DNA of 64,000 nt from Mitsuaria sp. WAJ17 (lineage in GTDB: Bacteria; Pseudomonadota; Gammaproteobacteria; Burkholderiales; Burkholderiaceae_C): contig NZ_JACJUG010000003.1 in assembly GCF_014174515.1 (NCBI RefSeq), positions 233,959-297,958 on the forward strand. Direction: 5' to 3'. The notes under the pieces were generated by a model, which was not told the origin of the DNA, made no database searches, and worked only from the letters and a program-made list of their open reading frames with translations. Position numbers and translations under genes: made by a program. Shown one piece after another: positions 25,102 through 34,073 of the stretch (positions are counted from its first letter, which is position 1; every line of letters begins with the position of its first letter).

Positions 25102-27729
25102 ATGAATGATTCCTTGGGTAAACGCCGGGCCTGGGCCCTGGGCGTGGTGGCTGCTGCTGCCGCCTTGACGTGCACGGCCTCGCTGGCCGACGAGGCACCG
25201 AAGCAGCTGGAGCGTGTCGTGATCGTCGGTTCGAACCTGAAGCGCATTGACGCCGAAGGCCCGTCGCCGATCCAGATCTACAAGCGCGCGGACATCGAGG
25301 CCACCGGGGCGACCACGCTGGTGGATGCTCTGTTCACCATGAGCTCGACCACCGGCGGCTTTGACGGCACCAACAGCAACTCCTTCGCCCCCGGAGCCGC
25401 AGCCGTGTCGCTGCGTGGCATGGGCGAGAAGAACGTGCTGGTGCTGCTGAACGGCCGCCGCCTGGCCAACTACGGTTTTGCACAGGGCACCGACTCCACC
25501 TTCGTGGACCTGAACAGCCTGCCGCTGTCGGCCATCGATGAAATCCAGGTGCTGCGCGACGGTGCCTCCGCCATCTACGGTTCGGACGCCGTGGCCGGCG
25601 TGATCAACTTCGTCACGCGCCGCGATTTCCAGGGCCTGGAGATGGGCGCGAAGTACTCGCAGAACACCGCCGGTGACCTGAAGACGGGCTCGGCCAACCT
25701 GACCGCCGGTTTCGGTGACCTGGGCCGTGACCGCTTCAACCTGCTGGCTACGCTGGACCTGTACCAGCGCGGCGCCAAAGTTGCCGGCAAGCACGAGTTC
25801 ACCCGCACGAACGATTTGCGCTCCATCGGCGGCCAGGACAACCGTTCCACCAACCTGAACCCGGGCTCCTACTACAACGTGGGCACGGGTGAGCGTCATG
25901 CCATGCCGGGCTGCGTCGCGCCGTCCGTCGTGCAAGTGGACGACCGTGGCGACGAGTATTGCCGCACTGACGTCGATCCCGCGACCAAGCTCTCGCCCAA
26001 TCTGAAGCGCGCCACCGGCATCCTCGTGGGCACCTTCGACCTGAGCAAGGACACTCAGCTCTTCGGCGAGCTCTCCCTGAATCGCAACAAGACGGACTGG
26101 GCCGAGGGCTACCAGAGCATCGAGACCTACCAGGCCGACCGCTACATCCAGTCGGACTGGGGCTCCTACAGGGCCGAGTTGGGCGGTGGTGCGCCGCTGA
26201 TGGTCTTCCGCTCGGTCTATGAGGCCGGCCGCTCGCAGTCCAAAGCTGTCTCCGACAACAGCCGCCTGCTGGCGGGCGCCCGTGGCTCCTTCGGCAACTA
26301 CGACTGGGAAGCTGCAGCCAGCCACAGCACGAACACCCTGTCGCTGGCGCAGGACGGGGTGCTCAAGCGCGATGCCGTCACCCAGGCGCTGAAGACGGGC
26401 AGCTACGATCCCTTCGCACTGAAGAACCCCGAGTCGGCCTGGCGTCCGCTGCTGACCTCGGTGGAGCGCAATGCCAAGTCCAAGCTGAGCACGCTGGATG
26501 CCAAGGTCAGCAATCCCGAGGCCTTCCGTCTGGGCGGGCCGGTGGGCATCGCTGCCGGCGTGCAGTTCATGAGCGAGTCCATGAGCGACACGCCGGATGC
26601 ACAGATCCAGGCCCACAACATCGAGAACTATGGCGGCACCGGCTCGGATGGCAGCCGCCGTGTCAGCTCGGGCTTCGTGGAAATGAGCCTGCAGCCGATC
26701 AAGAAGCTGGAAGTGCAGCTGGCCCTGCGCAGCGACCACTACAGCGACTTCGGCAACACGGTGAACCCCAAGGTGGCCGTGGCCTTCCGTCCCACCGACA
26801 GCCTGCTGCTGCGCGGCGGCTACAACACGGCCTTCAAGGCGCCGACGCTGCCCCAGATGCACATGGCCCAGACGACGGCCTACTCGTCCGGCGTGGCCGA
26901 CTGGGTTCGCTGCCGCCCGCTGGGTTTAGGTCCCGACAAGTGCCACTACTACCCCAAGATGCTGCTGGTCTCCAACACCGAGCTGAAGCCGGAGAAGACC
27001 AAGATCGCCACCTTCGGTGCCGTGTTCAACCCGACGCGCGACCTGCTGCTGAGCCTGGACTACTACCGTCTCGAACAGCGTGACGCGATCCAGCTGCTGG
27101 ACGGCCAGTACCTGCTGGACCATGAGTTCGACACCCCGGGCTTCGACAAGCTGGTGATCCGCGATCCGCGCAACCCGGTGCTGGAAGCACGCTATCCCGG
27201 TCTGCGCCACGGGCGCCTGAACACCATCGTCACGCCCTTCATCAACGTGGGCCGCGTGAAGACCGATGGCGCGGACATCGAGGGCCGCTACGCCTTCGAC
27301 CTGGCTGGCGGCAGGTTCTCGGTGCGCAACGAGCTGAACTACCAGTTCCACTTCAAGCAGTCCGACGTTCAGGATCAGGACCCCACCGAGCGCCTGGACA
27401 GCTACTACCGTCCAAAGTGGCGCAATGTGCTGAGCCTGGGCTACGAGCGTGGCGCCTGGGCGGGCAGCCTGCGGGCCAACACCAGCGCCAGCGTCTTGAA
27501 CATCGACGATCCCACGCACATCCTGGACGGCCAGGAAGTGGACCGCCTGCCCAGCTACACCACGCTGGACTTCAACGTCCGCTACAAGGGCTTCAAGAAC
27601 ATGGTGGTCAATGCCGGCATCACCAACTTCACCGACAAGCGCCCGCGCTTCTCGACGCAGTACGGCAGCTTCTTGGACGGCACCGACGGCCCCAACGCCT
27701 ACGTCAGCGTGCGCTACACCTTCTACTGA
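25102..27729 (+). CDS. TonB-dependent outer-membrane receptor
   Basis: An 875-residue receptor. Residues 1-29 are a signal peptide (RRAWALGVVAAAAALTCTASLA). A TonB-box-like stretch (LERVVIVGSNLKRI, about 36-49) is followed by the plug domain with AVSLRGMGEKNVLVLLNGRR and IEVLRDGASAIYGSDAVAGVINFVT-type sequence. The rest is a 22-strand barrel ending in the aromatic VRYTFY. No FecR/sigma pair, siderophore or cobalamin genes lie nearby, so the substrate is unknown. It is a single-gene unit with a long leader and its own terminator. A GG-leader peptide gene faces it downstream. Confidence 0.92.
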   Translation: MNDSLGKRRAWALGVVAAAAALTCTASLADEAPKQLERVVIVGSNLKRIDAEGPSPIQIYKRADIEATGATTLVDALFTMSSTTGGFDGTNSNSFAPGAAAVSLRGMGEKNVLVLLNGRRLANYGFAQGTDSTFVDLNSLPLSAIDEIQVLRDGASAIYGSDAVAGVINFVTRRDFQGLEMGAKYSQNTAGDLKTGSANLTAGFGDLGRDRFNLLATLDLYQRGAKVAGKHEFTRTNDLRSIGGQDNRSTNLNPGSYYNVGTGERHAMPGCVAPSVVQVDDRGDEYCRTDVDPATKLSPNLKRATGILVGTFDLSKDTQLFGELSLNRNKTDWAEGYQSIETYQADRYIQSDWGSYRAELGGGAPLMVFRSVYEAGRSQSKAVSDNSRLLAGARGSFGNYDWEAAASHSTNTLSLAQDGVLKRDAVTQALKTGSYDPFALKNPESAWRPLLTSVERNAKSKLSTLDAKVSNPEAFRLGGPVGIAAGVQFMSESMSDTPDAQIQAHNIENYGGTGSDGSRRVSSGFVEMSLQPIKKLEVQLALRSDHYSDFGNTVNPKVAVAFRPTDSLLLRGGYNTAFKAPTLPQMHMAQTTAYSSGVADWVRCRPLGLGPDKCHYYPKMLLVSNTELKPEKTKIATFGAVFNPTRDLLLSLDYYRLEQRDAIQLLDGQYLLDHEFDTPGFDKLVIRDPRNPVLEARYPGLRHGRLNTIVTPFINVGRVKTDGADIEGRYAFDLAGGRFSVRNELNYQFHFKQSDVQDQDPTERLDSYYRPKWRNVLSLGYERGAWAGSLRANTSASVLNIDDPTHILDGQEVDRLPSYTTLDFNVRYKGFKNMVVNAGITNFTDKRPRFSTQYGSFLDGTDGPNAYVSVRYTFY

Positions 27730-27765
27730 CCCGGCGCGGGATCGACCCCGTCCTGATTCCCATGG

Positions 27766-27787
27766 GGCCCGCGCAAGCGGGCCTTTT
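27766..27787 (+). terminator. Intrinsic terminator of the TonB-dependent receptor gene
   Basis: GGCCCGC (27766-27772) and GCGGGCC (27777-27783) form a 7-bp stem with a GCAA-type loop, followed by TTTT. It lies 37 bases after the stop. Confidence 0.8.
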
Positions 27788-27807
27788 CCATTTCGCAGGG
27801 GCCAATG

Positions 27808-27840
27808 AAAAGTGCCCGCCGCAAGCCGTGCGACGGGCAC
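27808..27840 (-). terminator. Intrinsic terminator of the GG-leader peptide gene
   Basis: On the minus strand GTGCCCG (27840-27834) pairs with CGGGCAC (27818-27812) and is followed by TTTT (27811-27808). A second hairpin, CTCAGCGC/GCGCTGAG (27848-27867), lies between it and the stop codon. Both are only meaningful for minus-strand transcription, which supports a real gene at 27896-28072. Confidence 0.7.
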
Positions 27841-27895
27841 CGAGGTGCTCAGCGCTGTTGCGCTGAGTGGGTATTTTGAGTCGGTGGTGCTGCTC

Positions 27896-28072
27896 TTACA
27901 GCGGAGGAGGAGACGTCTCGTCGGGCTCCGGCGTCAGGCGGTCCTTGCGGGGCGGGTCGAACAGAGCACCACCGTCGCCAGGCTTGTTGCTGCTGCCGTC
28001 GATGGTGACCGTGGGCAGGGTGTTGGTGCCGCCAGCGACGGCCAGCAGTTCGTCAGGACTCAGTGCGATCAT
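27896..28072 (-). CDS. Small double-glycine-leader peptide
   Basis: The gene encodes 58 residues starting MIALSPDELLAVAGG, a 15-residue leader that fits the LSxxEL-x-x-V-x-GG pattern cut by peptidase-containing ABC exporters. The remaining 43 residues begin TNTLPTVTIDGSSNK. They are hydrophilic and acidic, rich in Pro, Asp and Gly, with no cysteine and a TSPPPL end. A perfect AAGGAGGG lies 6 bases before the ATG, so the longer in-frame start at 28183 is not needed. A terminator follows the stop. No C39-type exporter, modification enzyme or immunity gene is in the window. It may be a bacteriocin-like or signalling peptide, and the function is unknown. Confidence 0.72.
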   Translation of the reverse strand: MIALSPDELLAVAGGTNTLPTVTIDGSSNKPGDGGALFDPPRKDRLTPEPDETSPPPL

Positions 28073-28193
28073 GGATCTCCCTCCTTGGATGCCATCGCCT
28101 GGTGCAACTGGCATGACCCAGGAGCACACCGAACTCGCAGGTGGGCGGCCTCTGCGCCTGTTGCCCGCCGACGAACTCTGCAATGGTGAAGGG

Positions 28194-28217
28194 ATTCTAG
28201 GCAGGCGCTAGCGCTAG
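28194..28217 (-). promoter_or_regulatory. Candidate promoter and palindrome of the GG-leader peptide gene
   Basis: On the minus strand a TAGAAT (28199-28194) resembles a -10 box. A perfect 10-bp palindrome CTAGCGCTAG (28208-28217) lies in the spacer, a position suited to an operator. No strong -35 hexamer is visible, so an activator might be needed. Confidence 0.3.
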
Positions 28218-28280
28218 AAATGCATGCCTTGCTCTCGCTGTGCGAAGAGTGAGACAGACGCTGCGCCCGGCGGGCACCGC

Positions 28281-29201
28281 TCAATGTGGTGACAAGGCTT
28301 GCCGGGCTGCAGCGGCTTCCTCCTGGATGGCCCGGCACAGACTCGCCCGCAGCGCATGACGGCTGCGCAGCAGCGGCCGGATGATATAGATCCGATAGGG
28401 CACCGACACCTGCAGCCGCCGCAGCTGCAGGCCCTGACCGCTGAACTGCAGCGCCGTCAGCGGGTTCAGGATGGACAGCCCCAGCCCCTGGCGCACGCAT
28501 TCGCAGATGGCGGCGGCGCTGTGGGTCTCCAGCTGCAGGCGGCGGGCGATGCCGGCGGCGTCGAAGAGGGCATCCAGCTGCTGCCGGTAAGGGTCCTGGC
28601 TGGCCAGGCTGATGAAGGCCTGGCCGCGCAGGTCCTCCAGGGCCAGGCTGGTGCGCTCCAGCAGCGGGTGGCCGTCCGGCAGCACGCAGACCTCGTCCGC
28701 CTCGAAGAGCAGCTCGCTCTGTGTGCCCGGCGGTGATTGCGCCTGCTCGGTCAGCCCCAGGTCATAGCGCTGCTCGCTGAGCCATTCCTCCAGCAGGGGG
28801 GACTCCTGCGGCGTGATGCTCAGCCGGCCCTCGGGGGCCAGGTCTTGCCAGCGCTTGCAGGCGCCGGGCAGCAGGGCCTGGGTCAGGGCCGGCAGGCACA
28901 GCAGCTCCAGCACGGTCTCGTGGCCCTGCGCCAGCGAGCGGGCGCGCTGCACGATGCGGTCCAGCCCGGCGTAGCTGCGCTGCACCTCCTCGAACAGCAC
29001 CAGTGCAGCTTGTGTGGGCTTGAGCCGGCCCTTGACACGGTCGAAGAGGGCGTAGCCCAGCAGGAACTCCAGCCGGGCCAGCTCCCGACTGAGCGTGGGC
29101 TGCGAGCTGTGCAGGCTTCGCGCCGCCTCGCTGACGCCGCCGCTGAGCATCAGGGCGCGGAAGATCTCGATGTGCCGGTGGCTGATCAGGTCGGGGTTCA
29201 T
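28281..29201 (-). CDS. lysR: LysR-family regulator divergent from lysA
   Basis: A 306-residue LysR-type regulator. The N-terminal winged helix (HRHIEIFRALMLSGGVSEAARSLHSSQPTLSRELARLE, residues about 8-46) is followed by a periplasmic-binding-protein-like effector domain. Its position, divergent from lysA with a 107-base gap, matches LysR of E. coli, which activates lysA when diaminopimelate is abundant and lysine is low. The symbol is assigned from this context. Confidence 0.87.
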   Translation of the reverse strand: MNPDLISHRHIEIFRALMLSGGVSEAARSLHSSQPTLSRELARLEFLLGYALFDRVKGRLKPTQAALVLFEEVQRSYAGLDRIVQRARSLAQGHETVLELLCLPALTQALLPGACKRWQDLAPEGRLSITPQESPLLEEWLSEQRYDLGLTEQAQSPPGTQSELLFEADEVCVLPDGHPLLERTSLALEDLRGQAFISLASQDPYRQQLDALFDAAGIARRLQLETHSAAAICECVRQGLGLSILNPLTALQFSGQGLQLRRLQVSVPYRIYIIRPLLRSRHALRASLCRAIQEEAAAARQALSPH

Positions 29202-29216
29202 GGTGCAAGCATATCA

Positions 29217-29232
29217 ATCATGAATGCATGAT
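29217..29232. promoter_or_regulatory. Candidate LysR binding site in the lysR-lysA gap
   Basis: ATCATGAATGCATGAT is an inverted repeat (ATCATG/CATGAT) with a 4-base centre, containing the T-N11-A spacing typical of LysR-type regulators. It lies 16 bases upstream of lysR and 77 bases upstream of lysA. Confidence 0.5.
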
Positions 29233-29308
29233 GAACAAAATGCTATTTGCAGATATGGAGTGGCGCCGGCATCCTGTGAGGCATCCCAGACCCATCCCGG
29301 TGCCGACC

Positions 29309-30553
29309 ATGACCCTGCCCCTGAACCCCGCCCGCACCCAGCAATTGGCCCAACAGTTCGGCACGCCGCTGTGGACCTATGACGCGCCCATCATCCGCGA
29401 GCGCATCGCGGCGCTGAAGTCTTTCGACACCATCCGCTTCGCCCAAAAGGCCTGCTCCAACACCCACCTGCTGCGCCTCATGCGCGAGCAGGGCGTGAAG
29501 GTGGACGCGGTCTCGCGCGGCGAGATCCTGCGTGCCCTGGCCGCCGGCTACCAGCCGGGCACGCCGGCCCAGGAGATCGTCTTCACCGCCGACCTGCTGG
29601 ACCGCGCGACGCTGGACACCGTGATGCAGCACCGCATCCCCGTGAACGCCGGCTCCATTGACATGCTGCGCCAGTTGGGCCCGCGCTCACCGGGCCATCC
29701 GGTCTGGCTGCGCATAAATCCTGGCTTCGGCCACGGCCACAGCAACAAGACCAACACCGGCGGCGAGCACAGCAAGCACGGCATCTGGCACGCCGAGCTG
29801 GGCGTCGCCCTGAACGAGGTGAAAGCCCAGGGGCTGCAGCTGGTCGGCCTGCACATGCACATCGGTTCCGGCGTGGACTACAGCCACCTGGCCCAGGTCT
29901 GCGATGCCATGGTCGATCTCGTGAAGCAGGTGAAGGCCGCGGGCCTGGACCTGCAGGCGATCTCCAGCGGCGGCGGGCTTTCCATCCCCTACCGCGAGGG
30001 TGAGCCGGTCGTGGACACCGCCCATTACTTCGGCCTCTGGGATGCCGCCCGCAAGACGGCCGCGGCGCTGATGGGCCATGCCCTGCACCTGGAAATCGAG
30101 CCGGGCCGTTACCTGGTGGCCGAGTCCGGCAGTCTGATCACCGAGGTGCGTGCGGTGAAGGATGCCGGCCGCAACCATTTCATGATGGTCGATGCCGGCT
30201 TCAACGAGCTGATGCGCCCGGCCATGTACGGCGCCTTCCATGCCATGAGCCTGGTGCCGCAGGACGGCATCCAGCGCCCGGTGCGGCCCACCGTGGTGGC
30301 CGGCCCGCTGTGCGAATCGGGGGATGTCTTCACCCAGGGCGATGGCGGCGTGGTCCAGCCCCAGCCGTTGCCGCAGGCCGCGGTGGGCGACCTTCTGGTG
30401 ATCCATGACACCGGGGCTTATGGCGCCTCCATGTCCAGCAACTACAACTCGCGGCCCTTGATCGCCGAGGTTTTGTTGGATGGCGAACAGGTGCGCCTGA
30501 TCCGCCGCCGCCAGACAGTGGAGGAATTGCTGGCCCTGGAGCAGGGCCTGTGA
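29309..30553 (+). CDS. lysA: Diaminopimelate decarboxylase
   Basis: A 414-residue PLP enzyme that makes lysine from meso-diaminopimelate. Lys47 in RFAQKACSN is the expected PLP-binding residue. Other motifs are VDAVSRGEILRAL, LHMHIGSGVD, SSGGGLSIPY, EPGRYLVAESG and the substrate-site GPLCESGDVF. The ATG at 29309 (MTLPLNP) gives the normal N-terminus. An open frame extends upstream through the LysR site and should not be used. It is transcribed divergently from its probable activator lysR. Confidence 0.96.
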   Translation: MTLPLNPARTQQLAQQFGTPLWTYDAPIIRERIAALKSFDTIRFAQKACSNTHLLRLMREQGVKVDAVSRGEILRALAAGYQPGTPAQEIVFTADLLDRATLDTVMQHRIPVNAGSIDMLRQLGPRSPGHPVWLRINPGFGHGHSNKTNTGGEHSKHGIWHAELGVALNEVKAQGLQLVGLHMHIGSGVDYSHLAQVCDAMVDLVKQVKAAGLDLQAISSGGGLSIPYREGEPVVDTAHYFGLWDAARKTAAALMGHALHLEIEPGRYLVAESGSLITEVRAVKDAGRNHFMMVDAGFNELMRPAMYGAFHAMSLVPQDGIQRPVRPTVVAGPLCESGDVFTQGDGGVVQPQPLPQAAVGDLLVIHDTGAYGASMSSNYNSRPLIAEVLLDGEQVRLIRRRQTVEELLALEQGL

Positions 30554-30574
30554 GCATCGTGTGACAGGGAATTT

Positions 30575-30637
30575 CTATCGAACATGCCGTTTGATAGGGT
30601 CGCTTAATAGACAGGGCCAATAGGGGCGATTTGATAA
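30575..30637 (+). promoter_or_regulatory. Repeated ATAG elements upstream of ahpC, possible redox regulator site
   Basis: An imperfect palindrome, CTATCGAAC with GTTTGATAG, spans 30575-30597. From its last ATAG (30594) two more ATAG copies follow at exact 13-base steps (30607 and 30620), and a GATAAA lies at 30633. OxyR sites are built from ATAG/CTAT quarter-sites, so this is a plausible peroxide-responsive control region about 70-130 bases before ahpC. The spacing is not the textbook OxyR spacing. Confidence 0.4.
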
Positions 30638-30708
30638 ATCAAAGCTAAGGGACTCGTGATGACCATAAGATTCAGGCCATCCCAACAACCCAACAGCGGA
30701 GATTCTCG

Positions 30709-31272
30709 ATGTCCCTGATCAACACCCAAGTCCAGCCTTTCAAGACCGAAGCCTTCCACAACGGCAAGTTCGTCGAGGTGAGCGACGCCAGCCTGAAGGG
30801 CAAGTGGTCCGTGCTGGTCTTCATGCCGGCCGCCTTCACCTTCAACTGCCCGACTGAAGTGGAAGACGCCGCCGACCAGTACGCTGAATTCCAGAAGGCC
30901 GGTGCCGAGATCTACATCGTCACCACCGACACCCACTTCTCGCACAAGGTGTGGCACGAGACCTCGCCCGCCGTGGGCAAGGCCAAGTTCCCCCTGGTGG
31001 GCGACCCCACCCACAAGCTGACCCGCGCCTTTGGCGTGCACATCGAGGAAGAAGGCCTGGCCCTGCGCGGCACCTTCGTGATCAACCCCGAGGGCGTGAT
31101 CAAGACCGCCGAAGTGCATGACAACGCCATCGCCCGCGACATGAAGGAAACGCTGCGCAAGCTGCGCGCCGCCCAGTACGTCGCCAGCCACCCCGGCCAG
31201 GTCTGCCCCGCCAAGTGGAACGAAGGCGCCAAGACCCTGACCCCCTCGCTGGATCTGGTCGGCAAGATCTGA
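30709..31272 (+). CDS. ahpC: Alkyl hydroperoxide reductase subunit C (peroxiredoxin)
   Basis: A 187-residue typical 2-Cys peroxiredoxin. The peroxidatic cysteine is Cys47 in AAFTFNCPTEVEDAAD, and the resolving cysteine is Cys166 in HPGQVCPAKW. It reduces hydrogen peroxide and organic peroxides and is recycled by AhpF, encoded 185 bases downstream. The length equals that of enteric AhpC. The ribosome site is GGAGA. Repeated ATAG elements upstream suggest peroxide control. Confidence 0.97.
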   Translation: MSLINTQVQPFKTEAFHNGKFVEVSDASLKGKWSVLVFMPAAFTFNCPTEVEDAADQYAEFQKAGAEIYIVTTDTHFSHKVWHETSPAVGKAKFPLVGDPTHKLTRAFGVHIEEEGLALRGTFVINPEGVIKTAEVHDNAIARDMKETLRKLRAAQYVASHPGQVCPAKWNEGAKTLTPSLDLVGKI

Positions 31273-31280
31273 GTCTGATG

Positions 31281-31360
31281 ACCCACCCCCGGAGCGCCTG
31301 CGGCGCTCCCCCTCAAGGGGGCGAGCCCGATGGCCCGGCAAAGCCGGATCCACGGGCTCC
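31281..31360. repeat. REP-like palindromic repeat (copy 1) between ahpC and ahpF
   Basis: The core at 31317-31360 matches 53137-53180 at 39 of 44 positions. It contains nested inverted repeats: GAGCCCG with CGGGCTC outside and CCGGC with GCCGG inside. A GGAGCGCC/GGCGCTCC hairpin and a CCCCCT/AGGGGG pair lie just before it. It can form a stable structure between the two ahp genes and may alter the relative expression of ahpC and ahpF. Confidence 0.6.
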
Positions 31361-31457
31361 TCTCGATCCAACCCCTCGAGCCATCCTCAAAACGCCCTGA
31401 GTTTCATGGGTGCTTTCAGAGTGGCTTGGATGACCACGACTGAACAAGGAGCACACC

Positions 31458-33023
31458 ATGTTGGACGCCGCACTGAAGGAACAGCTCAAGGCCTACCTGG
31501 AGCGCGTTCGCGAGCCCTTCGAGATCGTCGCCTCCCTGGATGACTCCGCCGCCGCGGCCGAAATGAAGGAGCTGCTGCAGGAGATCCACGGCATGTGCGA
31601 CAAGATCCAGCTGCGCCTGGACGGCACCGACGCCCGCAAGCCCTCGTTCAGCCTGCAGCGCCTGGGCACGTCCCAGAGCCTCCGATTCGCCGGCCTGCCC
31701 CTGGGCCATGAGTTCACCTCGCTGGTGCTGGCCCTGCTGTGGACCGGCGGACATCCGCCCAAGGTCGAGCAGTCCGTGATCGAGCAGATTCAGGCCCTGG
31801 ACGGCGACTTCCGCTTCGAGGTCTACATGAGCCTCAGCTGCCACAACTGCCCGGACGTGGTGCAGGCGCTGTCGCTGATGGCCGTGCTCAATCCCAAGGT
31901 AAAGACCGTCGTGATCGAGGGGGGCGCCTTCCAGGAGGAGGTCACCACCCGCGAGATCATGGCCGTGCCTTCGGTCTACCTGAACGGCCAGCACTTCGGT
32001 TCGGGCCGCATGACCGTGGAGGAGATCGTCGCCAAGCTGGACACCGGCGCCGCCGCCCGCGATGCCGCGAAGCTGAGCGCCAAGGATCCCTATGAAGTGC
32101 TGATCGTCGGCGGTGGCCCCGCCGGAGCGGCCGCGGCCGTGTACGCCGCGCGCAAGGGCATCCGTGTGGGTGTGGCGGCTGAGCGCTTCGGCGGCCAGGT
32201 CAACGACACCCTGGCCATCGAGAACTACATCTCCGTGCTGGAGACCGACGGCCCCAAGTTCGCGATGGCCCTGGAAGCCCATGTGAAGGCCTATGACGTC
32301 GATATCATGAACCTGCAGCGTGCCGAGAAGCTGGTGCCGGCCGCGCAGCCCGGCGGTCTGATCGAGGTGCAATTGGCCAACGGTGCGGTGCTCAAGAGCC
32401 GCAGCGTGATCCTCTCCACCGGTGCCCGCTGGCGCAACATCAACGTGCCCGGCGAGGCCGAGTACAAGAACAAGGGCGTGGCCTACTGCCCGCATTGCGA
32501 CGGGCCGCTGTTCAAGGGCAAGCGCGTGGCGGTGATCGGCGGCGGCAACTCGGGCGTCGAGGCCGCCATCGACCTGGCCGGCATCGTGAGCCACGTGACC
32601 CTGCTGGAGTTTGCCGACCAGCTGCGCGCTGACGCCGTGCTGGTGGACAAGCTCAAGAGCCTGCCCAATGTCAGCATCCACACCCAGGCCCAGACCACCG
32701 AGCTCACGGGCGACGGCAATCGCCTCAACGGCATCCGCTTCACCGACCGCGCCACGGGAGAGGCCCGCCATGTCGAGCTGGAAGGCGTCTTCGTGCAGAT
32801 CGGCCTGGTGCCCAACACCGAATGGCTCAAGGGCATGCTGGAGCTGTCCAAGTTCGGCGAGATCATCGTGGACAGCCACGGCCGCACCTCGCTGCCCGGC
32901 GTCTTTGCGGCGGGCGATGCGACGACCGTGCCCTTCAAGCAGATCGTCATCGCCGCGGGTGACGGCGCCAAGGCCGCGCTGGGCGCCTTCGACTACCTGA
33001 TCCGCACGCCGGCTGCGGCCTGA
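31458..33023 (+). CDS. ahpF: Alkyl hydroperoxide reductase subunit F
   Basis: A 521-residue FAD flavoprotein that passes electrons from NADH to AhpC. The N-terminal double-thioredoxin domain holds the CHNC redox pair (about residues 129-132). The FAD site is [18 protein letters not shown] near 216. The thioredoxin-reductase-like CPHC pair lies at about 344-347, and the NAD site is [17 protein letters not shown] just after. AACAAGGAG precedes the ATG. It is paired with ahpC, with a REP-like element between them. Confidence 0.97.
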   Translation: MLDAALKEQLKAYLERVREPFEIVASLDDSAAAAEMKELLQEIHGMCDKIQLRLDGTDARKPSFSLQRLGTSQSLRFAGLPLGHEFTSLVLALLWTGGHPPKVEQSVIEQIQALDGDFRFEVYMSLSCHNCPDVVQALSLMAVLNPKVKTVVIEGGAFQEEVTTREIMAVPSVYLNGQHFGSGRMTVEEIVAKLDTGAAARDAAKLSAKDPYEVLIVGGGPAGAAAAVYAARKGIRVGVAAERFGGQVNDTLAIENYISVLETDGPKFAMALEAHVKAYDVDIMNLQRAEKLVPAAQPGGLIEVQLANGAVLKSRSVILSTGARWRNINVPGEAEYKNKGVAYCPHCDGPLFKGKRVAVIGGGNSGVEAAIDLAGIVSHVTLLEFADQLRADAVLVDKLKSLPNVSIHTQAQTTELTGDGNRLNGIRFTDRATGEARHVELEGVFVQIGLVPNTEWLKGMLELSKFGEIIVDSHGRTSLPGVFAAGDATTVPFKQIVIAAGDGAKAALGAFDYLIRTPAAA

Positions 33024-33029
33024 TCCGCT

Positions 33030-33920
33030 TCAGGCCAGGGAGGGCTGGCGGCTGCGCCACCAGCCCTCGGCGCTGTAGACGGCCAGCGCCGCCCAGATCA
33101 GGCCGAAGCCCAGCACGCGGGCGGCCGAGAAGGGCTCGTGGTACAGCCACACGCCCAGGATGAACTGGATGCTGGGCGAGATGTACTGGAGCAGACCCAG
33201 CGTGGCCATGGGGATGCGGCGCGCGCCGGCCGCGAAGAGCAGCAGGGGCGCGGCCGTCAGCGGGCCGGCCAGCAGCAGCAGGCCGATCAGGCTCGCATCG
33301 CCGCTGTTGAGGGCGCTGTGGCCCTGCTGGCCCCACCAGGCCAGCGCCATGACGGCCACCGGCGCCACGACCAGGCATTCCAGCACCAGGCCTTCCAGCG
33401 CACCCAGCACGGCGATCTTGCGCAGCAGGCCGTAGACGCCGAAGCTGCCGGCCAGGATCAGGGCCACCCAGGGCAGACGGCCGGTCTGCAACGTCAGCCA
33501 CAGCACGCCCGCCGCGGCCAGGCCCACGGCCAGCCATTGCGCGGGCCGCGGCCGCTCATGCAGGAAGAAGAAGCCCAGGGCCACATTGACCAGGGGGTTG
33601 ATGAAGTAGCCCAGGCTGGCATCCAGCACATGGTCGTGCTGCACGGCCCAGACATAGGTCAGCCAGTTGGCCGACAGCAGCAGGGCCGAGGCGGTGAAGG
33701 CGCCCAGTACCTTGGGGCTGCGCAGCACCGGGCCCAGCCAGGCCCAGCGCTTCATGACGCTGAGCACCCCCACCATCAGCAGCAGGCACCAGACGATGCG
33801 GTGGGCCACCACCTCCATGGAGGGCACGCCGCCCAGGTGCTTGAAGTACAGGGGGAACAGTCCCCAAATGGCATAGGCGAGGGCGGCGCTGATGACGCCG
33901 TGGCGCAGGGAAGCGGTCAT
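33030..33920 (-). CDS. rarD: RarD-type EamA-family transporter
   Basis: A 296-residue inner-membrane protein with about ten hydrophobic segments. It begins GVISAALAYAIWGLFPLYFKHLGGVPSMEVVAHRIVW, the RarD signature, and ends with LGLLQYISPSIQFILGVWLYHEPFSAARVLGFGLIW. RarD proteins were first linked to chloramphenicol sensitivity, but the transported compound is unknown. It converges with ahpF, with only 6 bases between stop codons. Confidence 0.9.
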   Translation of the reverse strand: MTASLRHGVISAALAYAIWGLFPLYFKHLGGVPSMEVVAHRIVWCLLLMVGVLSVMKRWAWLGPVLRSPKVLGAFTASALLLSANWLTYVWAVQHDHVLDASLGYFINPLVNVALGFFFLHERPRPAQWLAVGLAAAGVLWLTLQTGRLPWVALILAGSFGVYGLLRKIAVLGALEGLVLECLVVAPVAVMALAWWGQQGHSALNSGDASLIGLLLLAGPLTAAPLLLFAAGARRIPMATLGLLQYISPSIQFILGVWLYHEPFSAARVLGFGLIWAALAVYSAEGWWRSRQPSLA

Positions 33921-34073
33921 GGGAGGGGACGGTGGTACTGCTGGAGGTGCGGCATTGTCGCGGGCCGTGCCCGTTCTGTCTTGGCGCGGGGCATTGCGCT
34001 GGGCACAGGGTGCGCAAAGTCATGGCGGGTAAGCCCGCTTCGGGGCCCGGGCCCTTCGCGGCCTAATGCGGCC

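Noticed and set aside
27867..28211. A 114-codon plus-strand frame opposite the GG-leader peptide
   Set aside because: It has no ribosome site and no recognisable features, while the minus-strand gene has an ideal ribosome site, leader motif and terminator.
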